Notes under the pieces: generated by a model | Told to the model about the DNA's origin: nothing | What the model saw: only the letters and a program-made list of their open reading frames with translations | The model's database searches: none | Program-made: the position numbers and the translations under genes | Shown: positions 34,142 to 42,595 of the stretch, in pieces | Numbering within the stretch: position 1 is the first letter of the stretch | Layout: each line of letters opens with the position of its first letter | NCBI RefSeq assembly: GCF_007290395.2 | Contig: NZ_CP041656.2 | Span: forward strand, 3,348,001-3,412,000 | Direction of reading: 5' to 3' | DNA: 64,000 bases | Source: Bradyrhizobium cosmicum | GTDB taxonomy: Bacteria > Pseudomonadota > Alphaproteobacteria > Rhizobiales > Xanthobacteraceae

Positions 34142-35107
34142 TTATTGTGTGCCGGACTTCGACTGAACTCCCAAATTGGCGCGGCGGTACGCGGTGGGAG
34201 ACTTGTCGAACGCTCTTTTGAAGACGCGATTGAAGTAAGAAACATCGCTAAATCCGCAGGCGAAGGCCAAGGCGGCAATCGACTGGTCCGTTGAACTGGT
34301 CAATTCCGCAGCGCAACGTGCGAGCCGCTTCGACCGGATGGTGGCACCGAAGGTCGTCTCTTCCGCCTCGAAAAGCCGATGGAGATAGCGGGACGTGACG
34401 TGAAATTTTCGGCAAACGGATTCGACCGACAAGGACGGATCGAAAAGATTCTCATCGATATGTTTGAGGATCGCATTCAGAAAGGCTCTCCGGGTGCATG
34501 AGGGTCTGCTTTCCTCAGCCTCCACCGTACCACCGAGAGCCAACGCGACGAGCTTTGCGATCGTATCTGCGACCGTCTCCTGCGCCTCCGGCGGAATCTG
34601 AGCCTGCCGAACGACCGACTGTAGAAAATCTACAGCCAATTGTCCGGTCGGACTCCCCTTCGAAACGCGAATGGCCGTTGCGCCTGCCGCATCCTTCAAG
34701 AGCGGATCGAGCCGCTTCTTAGGCACTCTGAAGGAAAAGATCTCCAGGTTCGATCGATAGTCGAGATCGTACGGCTCCGTTGAGTCCACGATGTAGAACT
34801 CTCCCGGCCTTACGAGCGCCTCTCGTCCCCGCTGCTTTGCGAGAACATCGCCTTCGATCTGCATGTTGACGAAATAATACTCGAGTGGCGTCTTGCGGAT
34901 TTCCTTGGCGCCCCTGAGGACCCGGTGTTCATCCGTCAGCAGCCGCGTGACATTCACATCCGATACCGCGTGCGCCTCGACGCTCCCGGTAAAGGCTCCC
35001 TGGCTCTTGCGAGACGGATCAAGCGTAATGAACGCTTCGCACAACACTTCGCGCCAGAAGCCGAACTGTTGGCCGGGGGGAAGATCCTGCGTGGTCCAGA
35101 ACGGCAT
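34142..35107 (-). CDS. AraC-family transcriptional regulator
   Basis: 321 residues. The N-terminal 190 residues resemble the AraC_binding_2 cupin-like domain (WREVLCEAFITLDPS; RPGEFYIVDSTEPYDLDY), and the C-terminal domain carries both helix-turn-helix motifs (SVESVCRKFHVTSRYLHRLF; IAALAFACGFSDVSYFNRVF). It is divergent from the acyl-CoA dehydrogenase gene, its probable target. Codon use is visibly more AT-rich than in surrounding core genes, suggesting acquisition. It is also just upstream of the metal operon in the same direction but has no obvious link to metals. Confidence 0.9.
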   Translation of the reverse strand: MPFWTTQDLPPGQQFGFWREVLCEAFITLDPSRKSQGAFTGSVEAHAVSDVNVTRLLTDEHRVLRGAKEIRKTPLEYYFVNMQIEGDVLAKQRGREALVRPGEFYIVDSTEPYDLDYRSNLEIFSFRVPKKRLDPLLKDAAGATAIRVSKGSPTGQLAVDFLQSVVRQAQIPPEAQETVADTIAKLVALALGGTVEAEESRPSCTRRAFLNAILKHIDENLFDPSLSVESVCRKFHVTSRYLHRLFEAEETTFGATIRSKRLARCAAELTSSTDQSIAALAFACGFSDVSYFNRVFKRAFDKSPTAYRRANLGVQSKSGTQ

Positions 35108-35337
35108 CGCGGCACTCCGTCGATAACGAGCCTCACGAAGTCGTATTCACGATCAAAGGCTAGTCCGGCCAATGCTGCAATCAAGCACAAATTTTGAACC
35201 AGGCTGTCTGTTTCCTGGTCTGGTCGCGATGACAAGACGGGGCTGTCTCTGGAGGACGATGAATTTGTCCCTCCCGACCAAGACATGTCTTCCGGTTTTT
35301 TGGTGGCCTGTCCGCACCATCAACCGAGGGGAATGCC
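35108..35337. promoter_or_regulatory. Divergent control region, AraC regulator / acyl-CoA dehydrogenase
   Basis: 230 bp between divergent genes. A direct repeat of GGCTGTCT occurs at 35202-35209 and 35241-35248, spaced 39 bp (near four helical turns), a layout that would suit AraC-type binding. Promoter elements not assigned. Confidence 0.4.
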
Positions 35338-36588
35338 ATGACAACGGGTATCGAATTTGCGCTGAGTCCAGACCAGATTGCACTGCAAAAGGGAGCCAGG
35401 GAATTCGCAACGACCGTCTTGAAGGACGTTCGTCCGACCATTCGCAAGTTTGGCAAGCCAGACGAGCGCTTCTATGCGACGCGTCCATTCCACAAGAAGG
35501 CCGTCGATGCAGGCTTTGTGAAGGGCCTCTTTCCGAAGGCATTTGGAGGAACCGAGGTCCCCGCGCTCGATTTCGCGTTGGCGGCGGAAGAGCTTGCAGC
35601 CGTCGACGTCAACGTGCCGAGCACCCTTCTCGGGACGGGTCTGGGCGTCAAACCGATCATCTTTTACGGGACCGAGGAGCAAAAGAAACGATTTTTGCCT
35701 GACTTCATTCAAGACGGCACCCGGCTTGCCGCTCTTGCCTTCACTGAGGTGACCGGAGGCGCAAACTTCGACGCCCCCGATCCGCGTTTCGGCGTGAAGA
35801 CCTTCGCCACACTCGACGGCGACGAATGGGTCATTAACGGAGAGAAACATTACACGACCAACGGCACCGGGTGGGACGGCAACAATTGTCACCTTTACGC
35901 CGTCGTGTGCCGGACAAACCCGAACAAGGGGGCCCAAGAGTCTCTCGCAGTCATTATGGTTCCGGGCAGCGATCCCGGGGTCAAGGTCACGGGGCTGCTC
36001 GACACCGTCGGGCATCGGGCTTCGATTTCGCCCCGAATGAAATTCGAAAATGTCCGCGTTCCCGCCGATAACATCATCGGCAAACCGGGCGATGGCATCA
36101 AGATCGTCTCGACCAATTTCGCATGGACAGCAGCCCTGATCGGAGCGGCATGCGTCGGAGTCATGCGGTCTGCGTTTGACCATGCGCTCGAATTCGCACG
36201 AAATGATGCACGTTCCGGCCCCCATCCGATCATCGAATACCCCACGGTCGGCTACATGCTGGCCGACATGAAGATGCGAATCGAAGCTTGCCGCTATCTG
36301 ACCTGGAAAGCTTGCCAGCAGTTCGACAGAAGCGGGGGCCAGGAGCAGGAACTCGCCGTCATGACCAAGGTGTTCTGTTCGGAGACCTGCGTCGACGTCG
36401 TTTACGATGCGATGCGCGTGGTCGGTGTTGACAGCTACACCGACATGCACCCGCTGGCGGAATTGATGAACGACGCCATGTGCTTCCCGCTCTACGATGG
36501 CGGTAACATGGGGGCGCGTCGGCGTCAGCTCCACGGTATGATCAAGAGCCCGGACTACGATTCACTCGCCGCAGCTCGCGTGGGTTAG
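35338..36588 (+). CDS. Acyl-CoA dehydrogenase family protein, catalytic Glu position altered
   Basis: 416-residue FAD flavoprotein of the acyl-CoA dehydrogenase fold: N-terminal helical domain, middle beta domain with LAALAFTEVTGGANFD and DEWVINGEKHYTTNG, and C-terminal helical domain with PLAELMNDAMCFPLYDGGNMG. In most members the base lies in YEGT; here the corresponding site reads YDGG, so Asp replaces Glu or the base is elsewhere. Electron acceptor would be ETF; the substrate is unknown. Controlled most likely by the divergent AraC regulator. Its codons are more AT-rich than those of flanking genes. Confidence 0.88.
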   Translation: MTTGIEFALSPDQIALQKGAREFATTVLKDVRPTIRKFGKPDERFYATRPFHKKAVDAGFVKGLFPKAFGGTEVPALDFALAAEELAAVDVNVPSTLLGTGLGVKPIIFYGTEEQKKRFLPDFIQDGTRLAALAFTEVTGGANFDAPDPRFGVKTFATLDGDEWVINGEKHYTTNGTGWDGNNCHLYAVVCRTNPNKGAQESLAVIMVPGSDPGVKVTGLLDTVGHRASISPRMKFENVRVPADNIIGKPGDGIKIVSTNFAWTAALIGAACVGVMRSAFDHALEFARNDARSGPHPIIEYPTVGYMLADMKMRIEACRYLTWKACQQFDRSGGQEQELAVMTKVFCSETCVDVVYDAMRVVGVDSYTDMHPLAELMNDAMCFPLYDGGNMGARRRQLHGMIKSPDYDSLAAARVG

Positions 36589-36600
36589 GACTCTGCTCGC

Positions 36601-36630
36601 AGGCGATAGCGGGAGAGCCCGCTATCGCCT
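36601..36630. terminator. Perfect 13-bp hairpin after the acyl-CoA dehydrogenase gene
   Basis: AGGCGATAGCGGG, loop AGAG, CCCGCTATCGCCT. No T tract on either side; lies between convergent genes, 13 bp after the dehydrogenase stop, so probably a terminator or mRNA-end structure for both. Confidence 0.6.
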
Positions 36631-36695
36631 GGCGCAACGGCCCTTGTGGGTTGGCAGATCGCGGGTCTTCGCGGACGTCGGGAAGGGGCCGGCCG

Positions 36696-37946
36696 CTACG
36701 CCTTTTCCTCCCAAATCATCGCAAGGTGCACGATCGTCTGCACCGCCTTCTCCATGTCCTGACGGCTGACCCATTCCAGACGCGAGTGGAACGCGTGCTC
36801 GCCGGCGAAGATGTTGGGGCAGGGCAGGCCCATGAAGGACAGGCGCGAGCCGTCGGTGCCGCCGCGGATCGCGGTGCGCATCGGGCGCAGGCCGGCGCGG
36901 CGGATCGCCTCGATAGCGTATTCGAGGATATGCGGGTGACGATCGATCACCTGCTTCATGTTGCGGTACTGCTCGCGCACCTCGAACTTGTAGGTCGAGC
37001 GCGGATAGTCCTTCATCACGTCCTTGACGATGGTCTCGAGCATGGCTTCCTTTTCCTTAAGCCCTTCCTCGGTGAAGTCGCGCACGATGAAGGAGAGCGT
37101 TGCCTGTTCCAGCGCGCCGTCGATGCCGATCGGATGCAGAAAGCCCTGCTTGCCGGACGTCGTCTCGGGCGAGCAGCCTTCCTTCGGTAGCCGCTCGACG
37201 ATGGCGGCCGCGATCTTGATCGCGTGCTCCATCTTGCCCTTGGCATAGCCGGGATGTGCGCTGACGCCGTTGATGGTGATGGTGGCGCCGTCGGCCGAGA
37301 ACGTCTCGTCCTCGACGCTGCCCGCGCTCTCGCCGTCCATGGTGTAGCCGAAATCGGCGCCAAGCTTCTTGATGTCGACATTGTCGACGCCGCGGCCGAT
37401 CTCTTCGTCGGGCGTGAACAGGATCTTGATGGTGCCGTGCTTCACATCGGGGTTGTTGATGAAGAAGTGCGCGGCATCCATGATCTCGGCGACGCCGGCC
37501 TTGTTGTCGGCGCCCAGCAGCGTGGTGCCGTCGGTGGTGATGATGTCGTTGCCGATCTGGTTCTTCAGCGCCGGATGCTCGGCGAAGCGGATCACCTGGC
37601 TGGTATCGCCCGGCAGCGTGATGTCGCCGCCGCGATAGTTCTTCACGACCTGCGGCTTGACGTCCTTGCCGGTGACGTCGGGCGAGGTGTCCATGTGCGA
37701 GCAGAAGCAGATCACCGGCACCTTCTTGTCGGTGTTGGCCGGGATCGTTCCATAGACGTAGCCGTAATCGTCGAGATGGGCGTCGGCGACGCCGATCTCC
37801 CTGAGCTCGGTGACGAGCACGCGGCCGAGATCCTTCTGCTTCTCGGTGGAGGGCGAGCTGGGGGATTCCGGATCGGACTGGGTGTCGATGGTGACGTAGC
37901 GCAGGAAACGCTCGGTCACGGTATGCGTGAAGGTGAGGGAGGACAT
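36696..37946 (-). CDS. pepT: Peptidase T (tripeptide aminopeptidase)
   Basis: 416-residue dizinc M20B exopeptidase that removes N-terminal residues from tripeptides in the cytosol. Metal ligands and catalytic residues appear in FCSHMDTSPDVTGKD (His, Asp), TLLGADNKAGVAEIM (bridging Asp) and FTPDEEIGRGVDN (Glu-Glu), followed by the lid domain and a C-terminal histidine (EHAFHSRLEWVS). Length is normal. ATG 37946 gives the family start. Transcribed alone. Confidence 0.95.
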   Translation of the reverse strand: MSSLTFTHTVTERFLRYVTIDTQSDPESPSSPSTEKQKDLGRVLVTELREIGVADAHLDDYGYVYGTIPANTDKKVPVICFCSHMDTSPDVTGKDVKPQVVKNYRGGDITLPGDTSQVIRFAEHPALKNQIGNDIITTDGTTLLGADNKAGVAEIMDAAHFFINNPDVKHGTIKILFTPDEEIGRGVDNVDIKKLGADFGYTMDGESAGSVEDETFSADGATITINGVSAHPGYAKGKMEHAIKIAAAIVERLPKEGCSPETTSGKQGFLHPIGIDGALEQATLSFIVRDFTEEGLKEKEAMLETIVKDVMKDYPRSTYKFEVREQYRNMKQVIDRHPHILEYAIEAIRRAGLRPMRTAIRGGTDGSRLSFMGLPCPNIFAGEHAFHSRLEWVSRQDMEKAVQTIVHLAMIWEEKA

Positions 37947-38065
37947 GTCTGGTCAAACCGCCGAGTCTTGGGGGAGCAGGTCTTGGGGAAGCAGGCGGTA
38001 TAGCAGAAAAGCGGGCCGCGTTGCGGCCGGAACGGCGCGGATCAGGCTTAACGAAAGGTAGCCGC

Positions 38066-38410
38066 TCAGATCGCCTCTTTCAGTTCCTTGACCGGGCGGA
38101 AGGTGACCTTCTTGCTGGCCTTGATGTGGATGGCTTCGCCAGTGGCCGGATTGCGGCCGGTGCGGGCGGCGCGCTTGCGGACCTGGAGGATGCCGAGGCC
38201 CACGATGCGGACGCGATCGCCCTTCTTCAGGTGCCTAGTGATCAGCTCGACCATGTCGGTCAGGACGGCCTCGGCGCGCTTCTTCGAGAGCTCCTGGCTG
38301 TCCGCAATGTCCGCGGCGAGGTGCTTGAGCGTGATGGTGGCGGGGGCGGCTGCCTTCTTCGCCGAGTCCTTCTTGGCCAAATCCTTTTTAGCCGAATCCT
38401 TTTTAACCAT
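38066..38410 (-). CDS. HU-family DNA-binding protein with Lys-rich N-terminal extension
   Basis: 114-residue nucleoid protein. Residues 25-114 form the HU/IHF fold: helix pair TLKHLAADIADSQELSKKRA, then GLGILQVRKRAARTGRNPATGEAIHIKASKKVTFRP with the DNA-bending Arg-Asn-Pro beta-arm. An extra N-terminus of about 24 residues consists of KKDSA/KKDLA repeats encoded by a 15-bp tandem repeat. ATG 38410 fits this; upstream in-frame codons to 38545 look non-coding. In relatives hup usually lies near lon, so its place 13 kb away reflects inserted genes. Confidence 0.93.
   Translation of the reverse strand: MVKKDSAKKDLAKKDSAKKAAAPATITLKHLAADIADSQELSKKRAEAVLTDMVELITRHLKKGDRVRIVGLGILQVRKRAARTGRNPATGEAIHIKASKKVTFRPVKELKEAI
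38352..38405 (-). repeat. 15-bp tandem repeat in the HU gene
   Basis: On the minus strand, about three and a half copies of a 15-bp unit (for example AAAAAGGATTCGGCT) encode KKDSA-KKDLA-KKDSA-KKAA. The copies differ by a few synonymous or near-synonymous changes. Length could vary between strains by slippage. Confidence 0.85.
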
Positions 38411-38607
38411 GTCTGGCCTCCTCAATGACGGGGAAGCCCCGGAAAAGCCGGGAAAGCGTGGGGATCCCTCAAGTCCTGCAAGGGGTAGACGATTCGGGCG
38501 CGGGCTGCCTACGTCACGGATTCCGGGGGGCAAACGTCCGTCCACCCCGGCCGCAGATGCGACAGGTGTCGCGACATCAGGCTAAGACTATGAAGGGATT
38601 GCCAAAA

Positions 38608-38684
<77 letters not shown>

Positions 38685-38795
38685 GTGGTTCGCTCAAAGC
38701 GCGCGGAACGAGGGGGACTTAAAGGCGGGGCTTGGTGAAGTCAAGGACGTTGCGCTTCGCGCGTGCGCCCCGGCTAAGTATTGCTTTGGAAAACG

Positions 38796-38818
38796 AAAAG
38801 GCCGCTCGGAGGCGGCCA
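38796..38818 (-). terminator. Rho-independent terminator of the 67-residue protein gene
   Basis: On the minus strand GGCCGC, a short loop and GCGGCC are followed by TTTTCGTTTTCC, 26 bp beyond the stop. Confidence 0.82.
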
Positions 38819-38843
38819 TCGATCGACCCGGAACGGGGGCGTA

Positions 38844-39047
38844 TCAGCGAATCTCGGACGTGCCTGCGCTCGTCACCACCACCGGCTTGCCGGCCTTGAT
38901 CACGTGGGTGGACTGGGCGGTCTGGCTGTAATCGGCGTTGGTGCGGGCTGCGATCCCGAAACCGGCCACCGCGATGCCGGCAACCAGCGCCACCACCACG
39001 ATCTTCAGGTGGGTCGCACGATCAGCAGAGTGAATGGAGTGGTTCAT
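38844..39047 (-). CDS. Small single-helix membrane protein, unknown function
   Basis: 67 residues: a short polar N-terminus with His (MNHSIHSADRATHLK), one transmembrane helix (IVVVALVAGIAVAGFGIAA), and a 32-residue outer part (KAGKPVVVTSAGTSEIR). A GGGAGG ribosome site precedes ATG 39047 and a strong terminator follows the stop, so it is very likely a real, separately expressed gene. Similar small proteins are common in Bradyrhizobium; the role is unknown. Confidence 0.75.
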   Translation of the reverse strand: MNHSIHSADRATHLKIVVVALVAGIAVAGFGIAARTNADYSQTAQSTHVIKAGKPVVVTSAGTSEIR

Positions 39048-39189
39048 GTGAGCCTCCCGACGGGCTTTGCCGCCGTCTATGGGCTCATGTCTTAAGGACC
39101 ATCTGTTTCCGGATGGTTTCGCGGGTTCCGCAAAATGGTTTCATTTCTACGCCCGGTTGGTTTCGCCAGGCTTGCGGGGGGAGTGGGCC

Positions 39190-40485
39190 TTAAGCGGCGG
39201 CCCGGCTGATATCGTCCCGGATGGTGCGGGCGGCCCAGACGAACAGCAGGGCGCCCAGGACGGTCGTGACCGCGGCCGAAAGCAGCGAATAGCGCACGGC
39301 ATCCGCGCCATAACTGCCCTTCAGGGCGTCGTTGACCATGCCGACGGCGAGCGGGCCGACGCCTTGTCCGAAGCAGGTGGCGGTGAGCGCGATCAGGGCG
39401 GAGGCGAGCGCACGCATGCTCGGCCTGGCCACGGTCTGCGCGATCGCGAAGATCGGGCCGAGATGGAAGCCGACCAGGAACGAGGTCAGCGCCAGCATGG
39501 CGACCATCATCGCGAAATCCTGCGCCAGCATGCACAGCGCGAACACCGGGCCGGCGAGTCCTGAGGTGATCGCAGGCGCCCACAGCTTCCAGCGGTCGTC
39601 GCGGCGGCTGATTTGCGCCACCACGAAGCCGCCGAACAGGGTGCCGGCCATGCCGGCGAGCCCCTTGAAGGTGCCGGCATAGGTGCCGATCTCGGCGCTC
39701 GACAGGTGGTGCACGCGGGCGAGGAACGGCGGGATCCAGGCAGCGGTCGCGTAATTGGTGTAGGTGGTGAGGCAGAAGCCGATCAGCACGATGATGAAGC
39801 TGCGTTGCGAGGCCAGGAAGCTCAGCGTGGGCCCGAGCGGCTCGGGCACGAAACTCTCCTGCATCGCGCCGCGCTTCGGCTCGGAGATCGTCAGCCACAG
39901 GACAATTGCGAGCAGGATACCCGGCAGGCCCGCGACATAGAACGCCGATCGCCAGCCATAGTGCTGGTTGACATAGCCGCCGATGAAATAACCGAGGAAG
40001 ATGCCGAGATAGGTGCCGATTGCGTAGATGCCGAGCGCGCGCGGGCGCTCGTTCTTGGTGAAGAGATCGGCCACGATCGACTGCGAGGCGGGTGAGCCCG
40101 CGGATTCGCCGATGCCGACGCCGATGCGCGCCAGCGCCAGCGAGGTCACGCTCGAGGCCGCGCCGCACAGCGCCGTCATCGCGCTCCAGAACGCAAACGC
40201 CATGGCGACGATGTTGCGCCGGTTGAGCCGGTCGGCGACGCGCGCGATGGGGATGCCGAGCAGGGAATAGAACAGCGCGAAGCCGAAGCCCGCGAGCAGG
40301 CCCATCATGGTGTCGCTGAGCTGAAACTCCTTCTTGATCGGCTCGATCAGGACGTTGAAAATCGTGCGGTCGAGAAAGTTCAGCGCGTAGATGATGGTGA
40401 GCAGGCCCAGCACGTAATAGCGCCGCACCGGTGGCTTTGCCGCGGCGGCCGTTGGCACCGACACTTGTGACGTCACATCGACCAT
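39190..40485 (-). CDS. Major facilitator superfamily transporter
   Basis: 431-residue permease with 12 predicted helices. The N-terminal half shows ALNFLDRTIFNVLIEPIKKEF and the MFS loop 2-3 motif GIPIARVADRLNRRN; helix 5 region has GESAGSPASQSIVADLF. Resembles the anion/aromatic-acid:proton symporter branch seen near oxygenase genes. ATG 40485 starts the protein; the open frame upstream overlaps the Rieske gene in another frame and is not coding. It follows the Rieske oxygenase by about 60 bp and probably imports its substrate. Confidence 0.9.
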   Translation of the reverse strand: MVDVTSQVSVPTAAAAKPPVRRYYVLGLLTIIYALNFLDRTIFNVLIEPIKKEFQLSDTMMGLLAGFGFALFYSLLGIPIARVADRLNRRNIVAMAFAFWSAMTALCGAASSVTSLALARIGVGIGESAGSPASQSIVADLFTKNERPRALGIYAIGTYLGIFLGYFIGGYVNQHYGWRSAFYVAGLPGILLAIVLWLTISEPKRGAMQESFVPEPLGPTLSFLASQRSFIIVLIGFCLTTYTNYATAAWIPPFLARVHHLSSAEIGTYAGTFKGLAGMAGTLFGGFVVAQISRRDDRWKLWAPAITSGLAGPVFALCMLAQDFAMMVAMLALTSFLVGFHLGPIFAIAQTVARPSMRALASALIALTATCFGQGVGPLAVGMVNDALKGSYGADAVRYSLLSAAVTTVLGALLFVWAARTIRDDISRAAA

Positions 40486-40547
40486 CGCATCCCCCCAATT
40501 TGTCGTTGTTATCGTTGTCGGTCCAGCCCTTATTGGAGCTGTCTTTT

Positions 40548-41738
40548 TCACGCGTCGCGGATGTAATTCCCTGCTTCGAATTCGACCGGCGGCGCACTTG
40601 CGTCGAATGAGACGCCGATCGGGTCGCGATTGGCTTCCATCGCTTCCAGTTGCTCGCCCAGCATGCGCCGGATCATCAGGATGCCGCGGTCGCTTTGGCC
40701 GAAATGCTCCTCGGAGTGCACGGTCACGTCGCCTTGGCCGACCTGGGCCTCGTAGTCGCCGGGGAATTGCTGGTGCTCGGCCTCCGTCATGTCCCACCAG
40801 AACTTGCCGTTGAATTTCGACCGCATCCGGCCGATGTCGCCTGATGTCTTGACGCGGCCGGCGACATAGATGCGGAAGGACGTGTCGTCGATCGGCAGCG
40901 TCCAGCCGATCGACTCGACGCGGGCAAATTGCGCCACGCGCGGATTTGGCACGACGCGCAGAGTGGGCAGCGCCGCTTCGGTGACGCGGTAGAACACCTT
41001 GCCGTCGTCCTGCTTGCGGATCGAGCGAACGGCGATGCCGCGCGGCGTCTTGTCGAACGTCACCTCCGGCATCGAGGCCATCATGTTGGTGAACTGCGGC
41101 CCCGAGAACGAGCCGTGCAGCACCGGCACGTGATAGGGATCGACCACGTTCTCGAAGTGCTGCAGCCAGTTGCAGGGGATGACCGCAGGGCCGCCGCCGC
41201 CGATCGAGGAATCGTCGGCCTCGACGAACTCGCCGTCGTCCATGTTTTCCAGGCACTCGTAAGCCGGCAGCACCGGGCGTTTCTCGGCCGGGCCCATATA
41301 GGCGAAGATCAGCCCGTAGCGCTCCTCGACCGGATACCAGGGCTGGCGCACCTTGTCCTTGAACGCGCCGCCGTCGGGCTCGCAGGGCTGCTCCAGGCAA
41401 TGGCCCTCGGTGTCGAACTTCCAGCCGTGATAGCAGCAGCGGATGCCGTCCTCCTCGACCTTGCCATAGTAGAGCGTGGTGCCGCGATGACAGCAGCGGG
41501 CGTGCAACAGGCCGACCCGGCCATGCTTGTCGCGGAACAGGATCAGATCCTCGCCGAGCGCACGCACCTTTTTCGGGGTGTCGTTGGCGTCGCTGACGAG
41601 TCCGACCGGATGCCAGTAGCGGCGCAGCAGCTCGCCCATCGGCGTGCCGCGCACGACCGAGGTGAGCTCGGTGCGCGTGTTCGCCGGCTTCATCGCATAG
41701 GCCGTGCCGAGATCGCGATCCCGCTGGGTCATCGTCAT
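40548..41738 (-). CDS. Rieske non-heme iron oxygenase, alpha subunit (phthalate-dioxygenase type)
   Basis: 396 residues. The Rieske [2Fe-2S] ligands are in ARCCHRGT and CCYHGWKFD (CxH...CxxH). The mononuclear iron site is recognisable as NVVDPYHVPVLHG (Asp/His/His facial triad). N-terminus RGTPMGELLRRYWHPVGL is characteristic of the phthalate/vanillate-type oxygenases that work with a separate ferredoxin reductase. No reductase gene is nearby, so electrons must come from elsewhere. It heads a pair with the MFS transporter and is divergent from the MarR regulator. Confidence 0.9.
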   Translation of the reverse strand: MTMTQRDRDLGTAYAMKPANTRTELTSVVRGTPMGELLRRYWHPVGLVSDANDTPKKVRALGEDLILFRDKHGRVGLLHARCCHRGTTLYYGKVEEDGIRCCYHGWKFDTEGHCLEQPCEPDGGAFKDKVRQPWYPVEERYGLIFAYMGPAEKRPVLPAYECLENMDDGEFVEADDSSIGGGGPAVIPCNWLQHFENVVDPYHVPVLHGSFSGPQFTNMMASMPEVTFDKTPRGIAVRSIRKQDDGKVFYRVTEAALPTLRVVPNPRVAQFARVESIGWTLPIDDTSFRIYVAGRVKTSGDIGRMRSKFNGKFWWDMTEAEHQQFPGDYEAQVGQGDVTVHSEEHFGQSDRGILMIRRMLGEQLEAMEANRDPIGVSFDASAPPVEFEAGNYIRDA

Positions 41739-41811
41739 ACTGTTCCTCCCGCCACGGGCCGTGAGGGAGGCCCGATCGTCTTGTTTGTTGACCCAATGAA
41801 AAATAATTCGA

Positions 41812-41822
41812 TGACAATGTCA
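41812..41822. promoter_or_regulatory. Candidate MarR operator
   Basis: Palindrome TGACAATGTCA lies between the divergent Rieske oxygenase and MarR genes, 74 bp from the first and 98 bp from the second. A second TTGAC half site occurs about 20 bp upstream. Suits autoregulation and oxygenase control. Confidence 0.4.
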
Positions 41823-41919
41823 ACGAACTTAAGGACACTTTTGAGTTGTATTTGGATAGTCGCACCGCCGCCGGTCAACCGGGCTTGGCACGCCCCGGCT
41901 TTCTTGGCAGAGGTGGATC

Positions 41920-42435
41920 ATGAGTAAGACACCGAGCGGGGACGGGCGCGTATCGCCCGACACGGACGAAAGCCATTCGCCGGCGCCGATCACCGTGATG
42001 CTGTCGTCACGGCTGATGGTGCTCGCCAATCTGCTCAAGCGCGGCGCGATCCTGCGCTACAAGCGCCTCGCCGGATTGTCCTCGGTCGAGTTCGGCCTCG
42101 TCGCCTCGCTCGGCCGGCGGCCTCCGATGAGCGTGGCACGGCTTGCCGAAGCCGTCGGTCAGGACAAGGGACAGATCAGCCGCGCGCTGGCTGAGCTCGT
42201 CTCGCGCAAGCTGATCGCGAAATCGGCGAACCCGAAGGACAGCCGTGAGGTGCTGGTCTCGCTGACCCCGGCAGGGCTCGCCGCGCACGACGTAATCGTC
42301 GAAGGTGCGCAGGATCGCAATCGGCAATTGCTGGAACAGTTGAGCGCGCACGAGCTCGAGACGCTGCTGGCGCAGATCGACCGTCTCACGGCGACCGCCG
42401 AGAAGCTGCTCGAATCCGAAAAGCATTCGCGCTGA
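41920..42435 (+). CDS. MarR-family transcriptional regulator
   Basis: 171-residue winged-helix dimer. The DNA-binding core runs from LSSVEFGLVASLGRRPPMSVARLAEAV through the recognition helix GQDKGQISRALAELVSRKLI to the wing SANPKDSREVLVSLTPAG. About 30 extra residues precede the fold. Divergent from the Rieske oxygenase-MFS pair, which it probably represses in the absence of an aromatic ligand. The ligand is unknown. Confidence 0.9.
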   Translation: MSKTPSGDGRVSPDTDESHSPAPITVMLSSRLMVLANLLKRGAILRYKRLAGLSSVEFGLVASLGRRPPMSVARLAEAVGQDKGQISRALAELVSRKLIAKSANPKDSREVLVSLTPAGLAAHDVIVEGAQDRNRQLLEQLSAHELETLLAQIDRLTATAEKLLESEKHSR

Positions 42436-42473
42436 TCTGGCGGCAATCTCCGGACATGTTGGATCGCTTCCAA

Positions 42474-42490
42474 GAGTCTTTCTAAGACTC
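42474..42490. promoter_or_regulatory. Candidate iron-responsive operator upstream of TonB receptor gene
   Basis: Perfect palindrome GAGTCTTTCTAAGACTC, with a further TTCTAAGAC copy directly after (42492-42500), about 105 bp before the receptor start. Bradyrhizobial siderophore receptor genes are usually controlled by Irr or Fur-like repressors at such dyads. The exact regulator is inferred. Confidence 0.45.
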
Positions 42491-42595
42491 CTTCTAAGAC
42501 CTTTTCAATTAGGGAATTTGCGCGCCCTCCCATAAGCGTCGCCGCAAGCGCTTGCCGTCGGGGGAACGACGGCATGACGCACGCAGACAGACATC

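Noticed and set aside
39190..41865. Apparent 891-codon fusion reading through the MFS gene into the Rieske gene region
   Set aside because: Only the last 431 codons are a real MFS protein starting at ATG 40485; the upstream part runs in a different frame from the intact Rieske oxygenase gene.
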